Assembly: GCA_022828595.1 (NCBI GenBank)
Contig: JAKGHH010000003.1
Coordinates: 102,633,583-102,697,582, forward strand
Direction: 5' to 3'
Source of the DNA: Nelumbo lutea
Taxonomy: Eukaryota > Streptophyta > Magnoliopsida > Proteales > Nelumbonaceae
Length of the DNA stretch: 64,000 nucleotides
Below, in pieces: positions 1 to 12,600 of this stretch. How positions within the stretch are numbered: the stretch's first letter is position 1; every line of letters starts with the position of its first letter. A program made the position numbers and the translations under genes. The notes under the pieces were generated by a model. It had not been told where the DNA came from, did not search any database, and saw only the letters and a list, made by a program, of their open reading frames with translations.

Positions 1-489
1 CTCCTTGAAAAGCAATTCATGAGGTATACCCAATTTTTCTCAATTCTATTGATTTTGATGTGGGGACAGGTGACAAAATACACCTAAAATTTTCATAGAT
101 CCATGATAATAATTTAAGTAGAGGTGAAGATGGAGGGGACCTTTCTTCCTGCGAGAAAATGGAGAACAGAACTCATTGATTGAAGCAAAGAAGATAACAT
201 TGGAAGAAGAAAGAGTAAAACTCAAGTCATGTTGAACAATAGAGCAGAGGGAAAAGCAACAATGTCCCTGGTCAGAGAAGCGATGCTCTAGCTGAAAGGC
301 TTTATTGATGGGGCACTTTACTTGTAAAGAATGTTGGCCGAAAAAATTCCATAGAACTGCCTAGAAGGAAATATCAAGTGGATCTGAAATGTAGCCAAAA
401 AGGATGGCCCGTGGTTGTTTAGAACTCTTTAGCAACAATAAAAAGCAAATGTTTGTCTCCTGAAAGGAAAACAAGGCTTGCGTTGGAGG

Positions 490-1165
490 CAATGTTTTAA
501 AAGTGCAAGGCGCAAGGCGAGGCGCACGCCTTCTTGAAACCAGGCGCAAAAATTATAAATAAAAATTAAAAAAAAGCTAAAAAATCAAAAAGAATGTCAA
601 AAAAATAAGAAAAAAGTGCCAAAATTCAAAAAAAATGCAAAAGAAAATAAATATATAAATATAAACTTTAAATTTCAAAATAAATGTTTTAAAAAACCTA
701 TTATCTAAAATTAAAATACATAAACATAACATGTAAAGCATATTCAAATGTGAATTTAAAAATAAAATCAAACATATAAAACATTTTTAAGCATGTAAAA
801 CCCACAATTTCCTTTTTTTCCTCAATTGATTTGCTTCAAGTAGCTAATATGATGTAAAACATATTACATTCCTGATTCTACGAGCCGCCTTTGTGCCACA
901 CCCCTTGAGGCAAGCCCAAACAAATCCATGTTAGGGTCTTAAATTCTTAGTTCTCACACAAAAAAAAAATAATGATTTTATAATTTTAATTGTTTTTCAA
1001 GAAGATATTTTAGTAGGACGAATGAATGAACAACATTACGCTGGGCTGAGGTGCAAGGCACACCAGGCGTGTGCCTTTTGAAAGGGCTGCGCCTAGGACC
1101 TGGACGAGGCACCTATCCAAAAATGTGCCTTGCCTGTGTGCCTAGGCACGCCTTTTAAATCACTG
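490..1165. mobile_element. hAT-type MITE (676 bp) with 8-bp target duplication
   Basis: The element begins CAATGTTTTAAAAG and ends CTTTTAAATCACTG, giving an imperfect terminal inverted repeat of the hAT form (CARTG…). It is flanked by GTTGGAGG (482-489) and GTTGGAAG (1166-1173), an 8-bp duplication with one mismatch. Both ends carry G+C-rich runs of the GGCGAGGCGC / CCTAGGCACGCC kind, with an AT-rich centre and no coding capacity. It probably depended on a hAT transposase made elsewhere. Confidence 0.72.
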
Positions 1166-1459
1166 GTTGGAAGTCAATTGCAGAAAAAGTTGCAAGAGTT
1201 TTTGCTGAAAAAAGAAGTCAACATTCTCAAGATGTGACAATCTAATGGAAAACGATCTAGGGCTAGTCAAGAAAAGCCTTCATAGGAGTCAAATGAAACT
1301 AATAAAGATTTGGGAGGTGCAAAAGACATCACACAAGAAGAGGCTCAGCAGAATTTTTCAATAGTAAGCTTAAACAATGTTTACAGAGTAGTACTGGAAA
1401 ATGGTAGAGAAGATTGGTCCTAGTGGCAAATGAATGTGTGGCAGCAAAGAAAAAAACAG

Positions 1460-3400
1460 GGAGGAAAAGGTCTGATCTGTAAAGTGTAAACTAGATCTAC
1501 AAAAATCTTATGACATGGTGAACTCGTCCTTCCTTCTGAGTCTCATGGAAAAGTCTGACTGCCTGAGTTAGATGAAAGATGGAGACTGTGGATCAAAGGT
1601 TGTATTAGCTCAGCACACTTCTCAATCCTTTTAAATGGAGTAGTAAAGGATTTCTTCCCTGCAAAAAGAGGATTAATAGAAGGTGACCCCCTACCCCCAT
1701 CTTGTTCACCTTTATTGCTGAGATGTAGAGTAAGCAAATCATCAAGGCTGATCAAGAAAATCAGTTTAGGGGAAGGAGGATGGGTAGATCGGAGGTGGTG
1801 GTGACTCACTTGCAGATTGCAAATGACAATATCATTTTCTGTGAGAATTGTAATGAACTTAGTTTGAGTAATCTGAAAGACGTTGTGGATAATTTCCAGT
1901 TTATCTCAAAGCTAAAAGTAAACTGGGGAAAAAGTCATGTAGCTAGAATAAACTTGGATGAGGGTGACATTGGCCTGGGCAGGATTACTAGGCTATGAGG
2001 TAAAAACTTGGCCCCTAGAGTATCTAGGTATGCCCTTAGGGGGAACCCAAAATCAAAAAGCTTCTGGAAACCAGCTATAGAGAGATTTACTAAAAAGCTG
2101 GCAATATGGAAGAGAAGCTATATCTCTTTAGGGGGAAGAATAACTTTGATAAGTTTCACCCTAGCTAACCTGCCCACTTACTTCCTCTCCACTTTAATGA
2201 TCTTGGTGAAAATAGCTAGACAGCTAGAAAAGATAATGAGGGATTTTTTTGTGGGAGCCAGGAGAAGAAAAGAGAGACCATTTAGTGAAATCGGAACAAG
2301 GTGGACTAGGTAGAGGAAATCTTTTGAAAAAAAAAATTGGTTCTTCTAGGGAAATGGCTGTAGAGATTCCCTCACGCAGAAGACAGGTTGTGGCACAAGG
2401 TCATTAAAATCATTCATGGTGAAGCGGAAAATAGCTGGGATGCAAAACTAACCTCTCATGCAGCTCCTAATTCCCCCTAGAAAGCAATCATTGAGGTATT
2501 GCCAATGTTCCTTAACTTTATCCGTCTTGATGTTGGGTGTGAAAACAAAGTGTTAGTCTAGGAAGACTTATGGGTAGGGGGATTGCCCCTTAGTGTCAAA
2601 TTTCCTTAACTTTATTCCTTATTAAACCTTTAAGGCTGAACCTGTTGTCAGATTTGGTATATTTTCAGACTTAAGCCTATGTTGGGACAACGCCCCTATG
2701 TATTGGCAGGAGCATTTTGGTACTTAAATTAACATGCTTTTATATTTTTTAGTTTTTTTTTTCAAAATTTGGTTTTTGGGCATATTTTTTATTAAAAAAA
2801 AAAGTGGTTCTCGAAACCCCTTTAAAAAGGTGTATCATGAAGCTGATACGAAATTTTGAACCTTGGGGATAATGAATGTGATTCCCTACTTCTCTTAATC
2901 TCAACCCTAGAAAAGGTCTATTTGGACCAAAATGTTGCGAATAGTAGAATCTGGTTCCCAGTCTCTGATGGTTTATTTTCTTGCGCCTCATTCTTTAGCC
3001 TGCTTACTCACTTTGAAACCTTGGGGTGAATTTTCCCGTGAGAGAAATCTGGTGTAAACCAATCCCTCCTAAAGCAAAAGCCTTTTGTTGGGAAGTGTTC
3101 CTAGGGAAGGTAAACACCTATGATGCGCAATGGAAAAGAAGGCCAAATAAGAACCTCTCCCCTCATGTGTGTATCCTTTGTTAAGGATTGTGGTAAGACC
3201 CTAACCCATTTCCTAATATCCTGTTTTTTGCTTGTTGTATTTTGAAACACTTCTACTCTTTCTTTGGTTGCAGATGGGCACCCCCACAGGATGTAGTAAG
3301 TCTTTTCAAGTCTAATTTCCTGAGGCAACCGGAATGGAAAACTCCTTGAAAGCTAATTATCTCATGGGAATATTGTAACAGACATCCTGTGGACTTTCAG
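1460..3400 (+). mobile_element. L1-type LINE remnant (reverse transcriptase and zf-RVT region)
   Basis: Broken plus-strand frames carry plant LINE ORF2 pieces in order. LDLQKSYDMVN at about 1490 is RT motif [21 protein letters not shown] and [11 protein letters not shown] at 1590-1690 are motif B. HLQIANDNIIFCENC at 1810-1850 stands where the catalytic FADD is expected. KLKVNWGKSH follows near 1915. GNPKSKSFWKPAIERF, IWKRSYISLGGRITLI and KIMRDFF run from 2040 to 2250. WHKVIKIIHGE lies near 2390. The zf-RVT-like VNTYDAQWKRRPNKNLSPH lies near 3110-3165. Stops and frameshifts separate the pieces and the Asp-Asp pair reads Ala-Asn-Asp, so it is dead. No poly-A tail or target duplication was located. 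Confidence 0.82.
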
Positions 3401-3619
3401 ACATACTTTTAGGGAAGTGGAAAGATAAAAATAATATATATTGTAAGAGTGAAAGGGCAAACATATTTTGTGTTTTCAACTGTTCATATTTATTTCTTTT
3501 AGCCTCCATTGATTAAAATCACATGCCATAGCAATGCCAGGCACAACAGTAAAAGATGAGTTAGAAATAACTTATGGAGAGAGCATTATCCCTCCAAACT
3601 GGAGGATAACTTATTGTAC

Positions 3620-3665
3620 CTTTATAGTCATTTGAAGCAATGCAACATTGGGCCTCAACATACCG
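3620..3665 (-). CDS. APC7: APC7 exon 9 (last exon in the window)
   Basis: A 46-nt exon with acceptor TTTTTATGCAG and a weak donor G|GTACAA, ending in phase 1. It encodes [15 protein letters not shown] plus one base. I searched the remaining minus strand to position 1 for the next expected segment (GGLELF…LLQRFPNN) and did not find it, so intron 9 runs off the window. Confidence 0.85.
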
Positions 3666-6600
3666 CTGCATAAAAAGAGAATGGTATATTCAATAAGAAA
3701 TCAAAAGGTTAATCTCAAAATCAATCAACCTTTGTGATCTTTTTTGATAAATAATTGTGAAATTTGTATCATATCTAAAATTGAATGAGCCTATGTGTGA
3801 CTTGGCTATACGTTTTAATTATTTTTCTTAATGCTTAACTACAGCATAAGACAAGTAATGAGACCTAAAAGCCATTTTCTTAAGTCTGCTTTAATAAAAG
3901 ATTGGATACATGATTTCCAAGTTACCAATTAAAATCATGCCATCATATGCATCAGAAGTTCATGATCATTTAAACATGATTCGAAAACTCCAGAGGCAAG
4001 TCAGAACTTGGTCATTTAATTTGCAGCTTGAGTGAACTGCTCAAATGAAAGTAGGGAAAATATATCTAATAGAAAATATCAAATTATTTGGCCAACACTT
4101 AACCAATCTTCTTAACATGATTATATTACTCTCTAAAGAACCCCAAATTCTGTACACATCACTAAATCTTAAAGAGATTTTTGACAAAACATACTCATAA
4201 TCATATGATACAGTGATACACATGTCAAGTTAATGTCACCAACTCTAAGGCTACTATATGAGAATATGAGAAAATCACAATGGGTTCATTTTGTACTTAC
4301 CTGCAACCAACGGCTAGAGTCAAAATGATCAAACGGAGGTCTCCCGCTTCTATTTGGTGTCTGGAATTATCAATTTTAACACATCAATAATACTGATCAA
4401 CTTTCAAAGTTCAGCATTAGGATATGAAGGATCTAGAATCTGGGCAGATTCACAATACTAAATATCCCAACCTAAGAAATAGTCAAAAAACTATTTTCAC
4501 ACAATGAGAAGAAATCTTAAAGCAATTTATAAAGCAATATACATAAACTGAAAAATATGCACAAGATTTTTGGCATTAGAAAAGCTGAGATTCGTTTTCT
4601 TTCTTATACCTTAAGGAAAAGTGAAGTACTGAATAATTAAATCCTTTACTTTCCAAATATATGGAATTAAAATGAACATAGAAATACCTGATACTATATT
4701 ATCGTTGCCCAATTTGATTGTAGTTGGGTGAATTTTCTCAACGAACTTAATAAAATCCAACCATCCCATGGGAATCAAAAGCTTAGGTCTCCATTTTTTA
4801 TATTAACGTAATTGAAACACATAGGATTTAACTTACAGAAATAATAAGATAAATAAATCACTCACGAAACTAGTTGGAGAAATGAATATTTAACTCCAAC
4901 TATCAAGATGAAGACAATTTCACCAACAAACCTGAGGAAACAATGAATGAATATCTTTGGCTGAAACTCCTAATTCAGCTAAAGCTGTAACAGCCTCCAA
5001 GATGTAAGGGCAATGCCTGCCAAAAGGATGCAAAGAAAAAAGTGAATGATACATATGCTATTGTCAACTTGAAAAAAAAAATTACTTTTTTCATGTCTGT
5101 TCCTTTCATAATAATTTATTCTTCTTATTAATCAAAAAATAAAATGTTGTTGTCATGATGAAATATGGCAAGGAAAAAGAAGTGCAATAGAAAGATGATT
5201 TTGACTTCTACACAAACATCAGGTAATGAAAAATGGAACATAATTATATATGGAAGTGATCATGCAATCCAAATAGCACATAGAGGTAGCTCAAGGAATT
5301 AAAAGGTAATATTGATTATGAAATAGGAAAAAAACCAATACATGGGAATTGATTATTTAGATGGGAAAATCAATGTGGACAAAGAAAGCAGCAGGAAAAT
5401 CAACATTTTCAATGCAATTCCTTCACTGTTCTAAGGAACCACAATAACACAAGGACCAGAATGAACTGTGGAAACTTCTAAACCCTTGGTAAAGTTAAAG
5501 AAAATGTACGAAAAAATTCCTTTTTTCTGTATATAATTTTTTTTACTGTGCTTGACTTGCAAAATAAATTCTTTCCATTGGTTTCTAGTGGTTGATATGT
5601 TAATCTCTTCTAAAAACATGTCCTAAACCTTAAAGTGGCTCTAGTATTGGCAAATAATGCATGTCCATTTAACAAGTTAATAATCTCTAAAATTAAACAT
5701 TTAATTCAAAGAAACAAGTTGCTTCCATGGAACACATTTATCAACAAGGGATGATCCAGCATATGTTTGGTAGACTGAAGTCATGGGTGGTTGTGCACAA
5801 TTACTTCACAGGCGTACTTAACCCTCATTACTTATTTTCATTTGTTCTTGATAACTAGAAAATGATGCCTATTTTTTCTACTGCACATTACCTTCCCATT
5901 GTACAGGCCCATGGCATAAATGACTATAGGTGTATATACATAAAGTCTTCTGTCACATATCAATACAGTTCACTACTTTACTTTTGCATTTAAATCATTT
6001 CACTATTTCTACTCATGCCCTTTTTTGGACTTCCCTTAGCCCTTCTAACCCCTTCAACTTGCAACAAATTACTTCTTATGGACACTGTTGATGGTCTAGA
6101 ACAGATTCTGCATAAGAAAATATCAATACATGTGTGTGTATGTCATAGATGATTAATATCCATTTATACATGTATTCATAGATACCATATCTTGTATATA
6201 CACTGTTAAAAAGGAAAGCTTTTTTCGTAGTACACAAGTATTCATAGATACCATATCTTGATATAGAGTTTCCTCTTGTATGAGGATTCCTTTTTCAGTT
6301 TTCCCATAAATAGAAGGTCAACTACACAAGTTATGTAATGTAAGACTGGAAGAGAACATACATAATAATCATGTAACTCCCCTCTTGAAGGAAATTAAGG
6401 CAATGAAAAAACATTATTCTTTGAGCATTTGAATAATCAACATAGCAGATGCAAAAGTACATTCTTCAATGCATTTAAAATTCTGGTCACAGCTAAAACA
6501 GAAACAACATGGCAAAGAAAGACAAAGAAAGATATTCAAGAACAAAACCATAGCTTCCATTTGATGTTTTTAAGTTCTTCCTCAGTTTCTAGTGTCATAT

Positions 6601-9600
6601 CTGCTGCATCGGTAGCAACATACCTTACTTTTCTTCATTTTTTTTGTTTATTCCTGGAGTGCAAGTTGTGGTCAGAATAAACTCACTAGATGTGAATCTC
6701 ATACACCATTATATAATAGCCCCTAAGAGTGATACCATGTCAAGAGTAGAAATTAAACAAAGCCACATAGGCAATAGGCATCACGAATAAGAGAGGTGCT
6801 AACAAGTGATCACGTTGACAAAGTTTACAATGAGGAGAATTAAATTTTACTTAGATTTAATTAACATTATATTCTACAATGAAATACCTTTACTGATATC
6901 CTCACTCCACAAAGGAAGATTTTCCTGTCACATTTAAAATTGTCTCCTACAAAGGCACACAATTGATATCAAGTAATTCTGTAATCGAAAGAAAAATATT
7001 TGGAGTTCATTTTTTATTCAGAGACTGATGTCATTCAGTCTACATATGCATTGAGCTGAAAGAGAGATTGTATCTTTCAAATCTGACAGCTAGACCAACC
7101 TGAGATTTCATCTACAGATCCAACAGTAGGGGTAATATATAGTCAATTTTTTGTCAACAACTCAAACTTTGGTCTTTGACTAAAGGACTTAGAGGGACTG
7201 TAGAACAGGTCGGTAGAATCTTTTGAATAAATGCCAGTACATATTAGGTGTTTTAGTTTTCTAGTTTTCCTTAATGTGAGGATCAGAACCCTAAAAAGTT
7301 GTTGCTTTTGATGTTCTGGTCAGACTTTAGCAATCCAAGTATTTAACAATGGTTTGGTTATAACTCAAAATTTTTGGGTTTTAGGGAGGAGCCTATGCCG
7401 GTATATTTGGTTCTCTGAACAGATGAATAGCACCCGTAAGTAGTTTTATTGCTATTTTTCCTTAAACTTATCGCTATTCTGATTTGTATGACAGATACCA
7501 CAGATTTTTGGATTATGATTGCTTTAGAATAGAGGAAATAAAACAAACATAGCACGCAAAATGGCTTTAAACAGAAAAAAGAAAAAAAATTCTTAAAAAT
7601 TTTATGATTTTAATTAAAACTAAGAGAAGGTAGAACTAAGCAATGCAACTTGACAGACCTTAAACAATCTTTGTAACAAGCAATAGAAGGACGATTTTGT
7701 TTACTAATGCGGTAAAGCTTCCCCATTGTTAGATTCATCCGCAAAGTTCGTGCTTTACTTGGAATACCCTCCATCTGTAATATCAAACAATACAAGCTTA
7801 TACTTGATAGTTGAAACTAAAGAAACCTAACATATTTAACAAGAATTCCATTTTTCAAAAGTTGGCCATGTTAGCGTCAATTTCAAATTTAGATGCAAGA
7901 CACATGCCAAGACTTGTATTCAGACAAAAGATTTAGAGACTGTTTGGCAAGTCTTTCAAATTAGACTTTTCAGCAAACCAGCAGACCAAAAGACGTACTA
8001 CTGAAATTTTGGGGGTCTTGTCTTTGAAGATCAAGACTGTATGTATTCTTGGTCTACCAGGCTGTTAGAAACAAATTAGAAGGCTAAATTTAAGCACGGA
8101 AGGACCAAAATCTTTATTTGAAGTGTTAGGATTCGGGTCTGCCTTAGAGTTCTGCCTGTCTGAGATCAGTTATGTAGAGAAGAAAGGTGAAAGAGAGAAA
8201 AAGAGAGAGGACAGAATTCTGGTTCGAACTGAAAGAGTCAACTTGACTTCTCCCAATCGGCTAAGAAGTATTTATATTAATATTAAAACATAACTGAAAA
8301 GACCTATGTGCCCTTACTTAAGTTAAGAGCACTTGTTCCAACACAACATTACAGATCAGCAAAATTAATCTAAGTATAAAGACAGAAATACCCCTACGCT
8401 AACACTCCCCATCAAGCTGGTGAATATATATCATATACTCCCAGCTTGTTACATATGTAGTCCACTGTTCCCCGACTCAAGCCTTTTGTAAATAACTCAG
8501 CCCACTGATTTCCTGTATTAACATGTGTAGTGTCTAGCTCTCCATTCAGCACCTTCTCCCTCAAAAAGTGACAGTCAACCTCAATGTGTTTGGTTCTTTC
8601 ATGAAACACTGGATTAGAGGAGATATGAACTGCTGCCTGATTATCACAATGGAGCTTCATTGGAGTGTTAATGTTGTACCCTACTTCCTGTAGAAGGTTC
8701 CTTAGCCACACTAACTCACAAGCGGTGTGCGCCATAGCCCTATATTCTGCTTCTGCACTGCTTCTTGCCACAACCGTCTACTTCTTACTTTTCCATGTCA
8801 CCAGGTTACCTCCCAGAAACGTGCAATAGCCTGTAGTAGACCGCCTATCAGACATAGAACCAGCCCAATCAGCATCAAATTACCCTTCTATTTCAAGTTT
8901 TCCCCCACTCATATATCAGACCGCGACCCAGAGCCCCTTTTAGATACTTCACAATTCTCAGAACTACATTCCAATGAGGAATCAAAGGTTTTTGCATGAA
9001 CTGGCTCACCACACTAACCGCAAATGAGATGTCTGGTCTGGTAAGGGTTAGGTAGTTTAGTTTGCCCACAATTCGTCGGTATCTGCCAGGGTCTTTGTGT
9101 CCATGGGTGTTTCAGCTGGTTTGGCACCCAACAAGCCTGTTTCTTCCAGCAAATCAAGCACATACTTCCTCCGACACAGGTTAATACCATACTTGGATCT
9201 CGTTACCTCTATCCCCAAAAGGAATTTCATCTTACCCAGATCCTTTGTCTGAAAGTGATCCTACAGATAAGTCTTCAGCCTGTCAATACCAATGTTATCA
9301 TTCTCAGTAATAACAATATCATCTACATATACCACCAACAATATTTTTCCTCTCGAAGAGTCATGACTAAATACAGAATGGTCAACCATGCCCTGTTTCA
9401 TGCCAAACTTCTTTACCACCTCACTGAACTTACCAAACCATGCCCGAGAAGACTGTTTAAGCCTATATATAGCCTTCCTTAGTCTGCACACCTTACCATC
9501 CTCCCCCTGAGAAACAAACCCTGGAGGTTGTTCTATGTAGACCTACTCGATTAAGTCACCATGCAAAAAGGCATTCTTGATATCAAGCTAATATAGTGGC

Positions 9601-12600
9601 CACTCATACATGGCTGCAAGAGAGATCACAACACGAACTGACCCTATCTTAGCAACCGGTGAAAAGGTCTCTATGTAGTCAATGCCATAGGTTTGGGAGT
9701 ACCCTTTTGCAATTAATCACGCTTTCAGGCGTTCAACACTACCATCAAGCAGATACTTAACCGTATAAACCCACTTACAACCAACAGCTTGCTTCCCAAG
9801 AGGAAGAGCAGTGAGGTCCCAAGTATGATTATGATGAAGGGCTGAGAGTTCTTCTTCCATGGCACGGCACCACCCTGGAGAGGCAAAGGCTTCCCAGACA
9901 TCTTTAGGAACAATAACTGATGATAACAAGGTAACAAACTAGCGATGGGAAGCGGAAAGGTGAGTAAAAGAAGCATAATTAGAAATGGGATGAAGGTGCA
10001 AGTACGTTTACCTTTCCGCAAAGCAATGGGTAGATCAATCTCAGATGCCAAGTGGGGTTCTGGTGCCGGATCCATCAACGGAGATGTAACCGGAGGAGTA
10101 GTAGCCGGTGCACGTGGGCGATGTGTATACACATGACGGATAGGTGGGCGTTCAACAGGTGGTAGAACCAGAGGCAAGGATTTGGTCACAACTGGAACAA
10201 ACTGAGGATCGACAATGGGAAGTGGAAGGGGAGGGGATGAGGAAGAAGCATCACCAAACCCCAAAAAGAACGAAGTAGACTCAAAGAAACTGACATCAGC
10301 ACACACAAAGGACCGTCGAGAACCAGGATGGTAACACCTATACCCTTTCAGGGTCCGAGAATAGCCAAGGAAGATGCACTTGAGAGAACGGGCATCAAAC
10401 TTGTCGTTCCCAGGACCCAGATTATGGACAAAACAGATACACCCAAAAACTCTCGGCGTAAGAGGGAACGGAGACAGAGGGAAACAAGACCTGAAACGGA
10501 GAATGACCATCAAGGATGAACGAGGGCATCCGATTAATCAAAAAGCAAGAGGTAAGCACTGCATCACTCCAAAAAGGTTTGGGAACATGCATGTGATGCA
10601 TGAGGGATCTTGCTGTTTCAAGGAGATGGCGATTCTTTCTCCCAACCACACCGTTTTGTTGTGGGGTGTAGGTACACGAGGTCTGATGTATAATGTCGTG
10701 TTGGTCCAGGTATTCCTGAAATGATGAGGATAAATATTCGCAACCATTATCAGAACGGAAAACTTTGATGTGGGTACCAAATTGGTTACGAATCTCATCA
10801 TAAAATTTCTGAAAATTGGTAAACAATTCACTTCTTTCTTTCATTAAATAGAGCCACATCATCCTTGAAAAATCATCCACAAAAATGACAAAATATCTAT
10901 ATCCATTATATGACATCACTTTATAAGGATCCCAAACATCTGAATGAACTAAAGAAAAATGACTAGACACACGGTTATCAACCCTAGAACTAAAGGGAAC
11001 ACGATGGTGTTTCCCAAACTGACACGACTCACAATCCAAAACAGAAAGCTGACTCAAGGACGGAACCAAGGACTTCAAGACTTAGAGCGACGGATGACCA
11101 AATCGGCAGTGCCACTGGAGAGGAGAAAGAGATGACTGGAGAGTTGTTGAAGTTCTACCACCATCACCGTCAAGATAATACAATTCACCTGCTTCAAGCC
11201 CTCCACCAATCTTCATCCCCGTCTTAAGATCCAGAAAGACACACATAGAAGGATAAAAGGTAATGGAGCAATTAAGTGATTTGGTCAGCTTACTAACAGA
11301 CATAAGGTTAAAAGGCAATTTAGGAACATACAGAACTGATGAGAGGGATACAGGATCTAGGTCAACATTACCAACACCACAAATTGAGGATGTGGAACCA
11401 TTAGCAAGGGTGACAGATTGTGATGTTGAGCAATGAGATAAGGAGGAAAACACACCTGGAGTTCCAGTCATGTGATCGGAGGCTCCAGAGTCAATGATCC
11501 AGGGATTGGGTGTAGATGCCAGACAAGCCATACCTGAGTGAGCAAAAGTTGTCGTGTTCTGCTGTGATTGGGTAAACCTCTCATATTCATCACGGGGAAC
11601 ACTCACCATCTCCTTCATGGGACCATCTGTGGATGTAGGAGGCAACTGGTCAGATGAATGATTCTCCTGTTTAAAGCTGGAACTTGAGTCACCGGTCGCG
11701 ACATGATTGGCCCAGGTTGAGGGAGGACCATGTAAATCATAACAATAGTTGATGGTATGTCCATCCATACCACAATGAGTGCACTTCCTCGGGCCTGAGC
11801 TACGTCCTCTACCACGGGCTCCCCCTGAATCTCGGCTCCCAGTACGACCACCACCACGATTATAAAGAGACCCACCATTGCCACTTCGGCCATATGCAGA
11901 ACCACTACCAACACCACGGCCAGATTGAGCTCCCCGAGCTCCACCTCTACCACCACGACCTCTCGATGCAGCAAAGCCAGATCTATCTGAGATATTAGAG
12001 CTCTCAGTAGATCCAATAGAAATCCTCCGAAGTCGAGCAAATACCTCTTCTAGGGACGGAAGAGCTCTCATTACGTATGTTCCTCATGTTGGCATAGTAC
12101 TCCTCAAGACTCTAATTGCCTTGCTACAGATTAAAGTACTCTTGATAAAGCTGATAAACTCAGGTTGTATTGTCCTGCCCCGAATACAATTTTTTCGCAT
12201 GGTCCCACACGTCTTTGGCAGTATCAAGGAACATGACGTTCACACTAATCCTGGGTTCCATACTGTTCCACAACCATGTGATGATCTGAGCGTCCTCTTG
12301 CTCCCAATCTTCATACTCATGAGAGTCAGAGGAGGGTTTCTCCTCTCTGATATGTTTTACCTTCTTCTTTGCCTTTAGAAAGACTTCAACGGATTTAGCC
12401 CAAGGCACATAATTCTCTCCATTTAACTTAATGGAGGTCATTTGAACATTCAGGTAGTCTGTAGGCACCATCACACTAGGTTTATAATCATTACTGTCTC
12501 CCATTATGTTATCACCAATTCTACACACTTGTTGAATTCTATTATCACTGAGATATGCACACTACACGCCACTAGGTCACACCTGTCACACTGATTGCAG

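Larger units (their letters stand above)
1..3619 (-). other. APC7 intron 9 (partial)
   Basis: The segment between the exon 9 donor and the window edge holds a decayed LINE on the plus strand and a hAT-type MITE. Bases 1-481 and 3400-3619 show no recognisable coding sequence; 1-481 could be more LINE, but I cannot match it to a domain. Confidence 0.6.

Noticed and set aside
577..771. 64-codon hydrophobic minus-strand frame
   Set aside because: It falls in the AT-rich core of the hAT-type MITE.
4041..4223. 60-codon minus-strand frame as the next APC7 exon
   Set aside because: It lies between exons 8 and 9, does not resemble the protein, and the joined frame is complete without it.
7925..8085. 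Possible MITE starting GACTGTTTGGCAAGTC
   Set aside because: A similar start occurs near 44815, but I could not find matching inverted ends or a target duplication.
11615..12040. 141-codon Val/Leu-rich minus-strand frame
   Set aside because: It is an alternative frame of the Gly/Arg-rich gag of Copia A.
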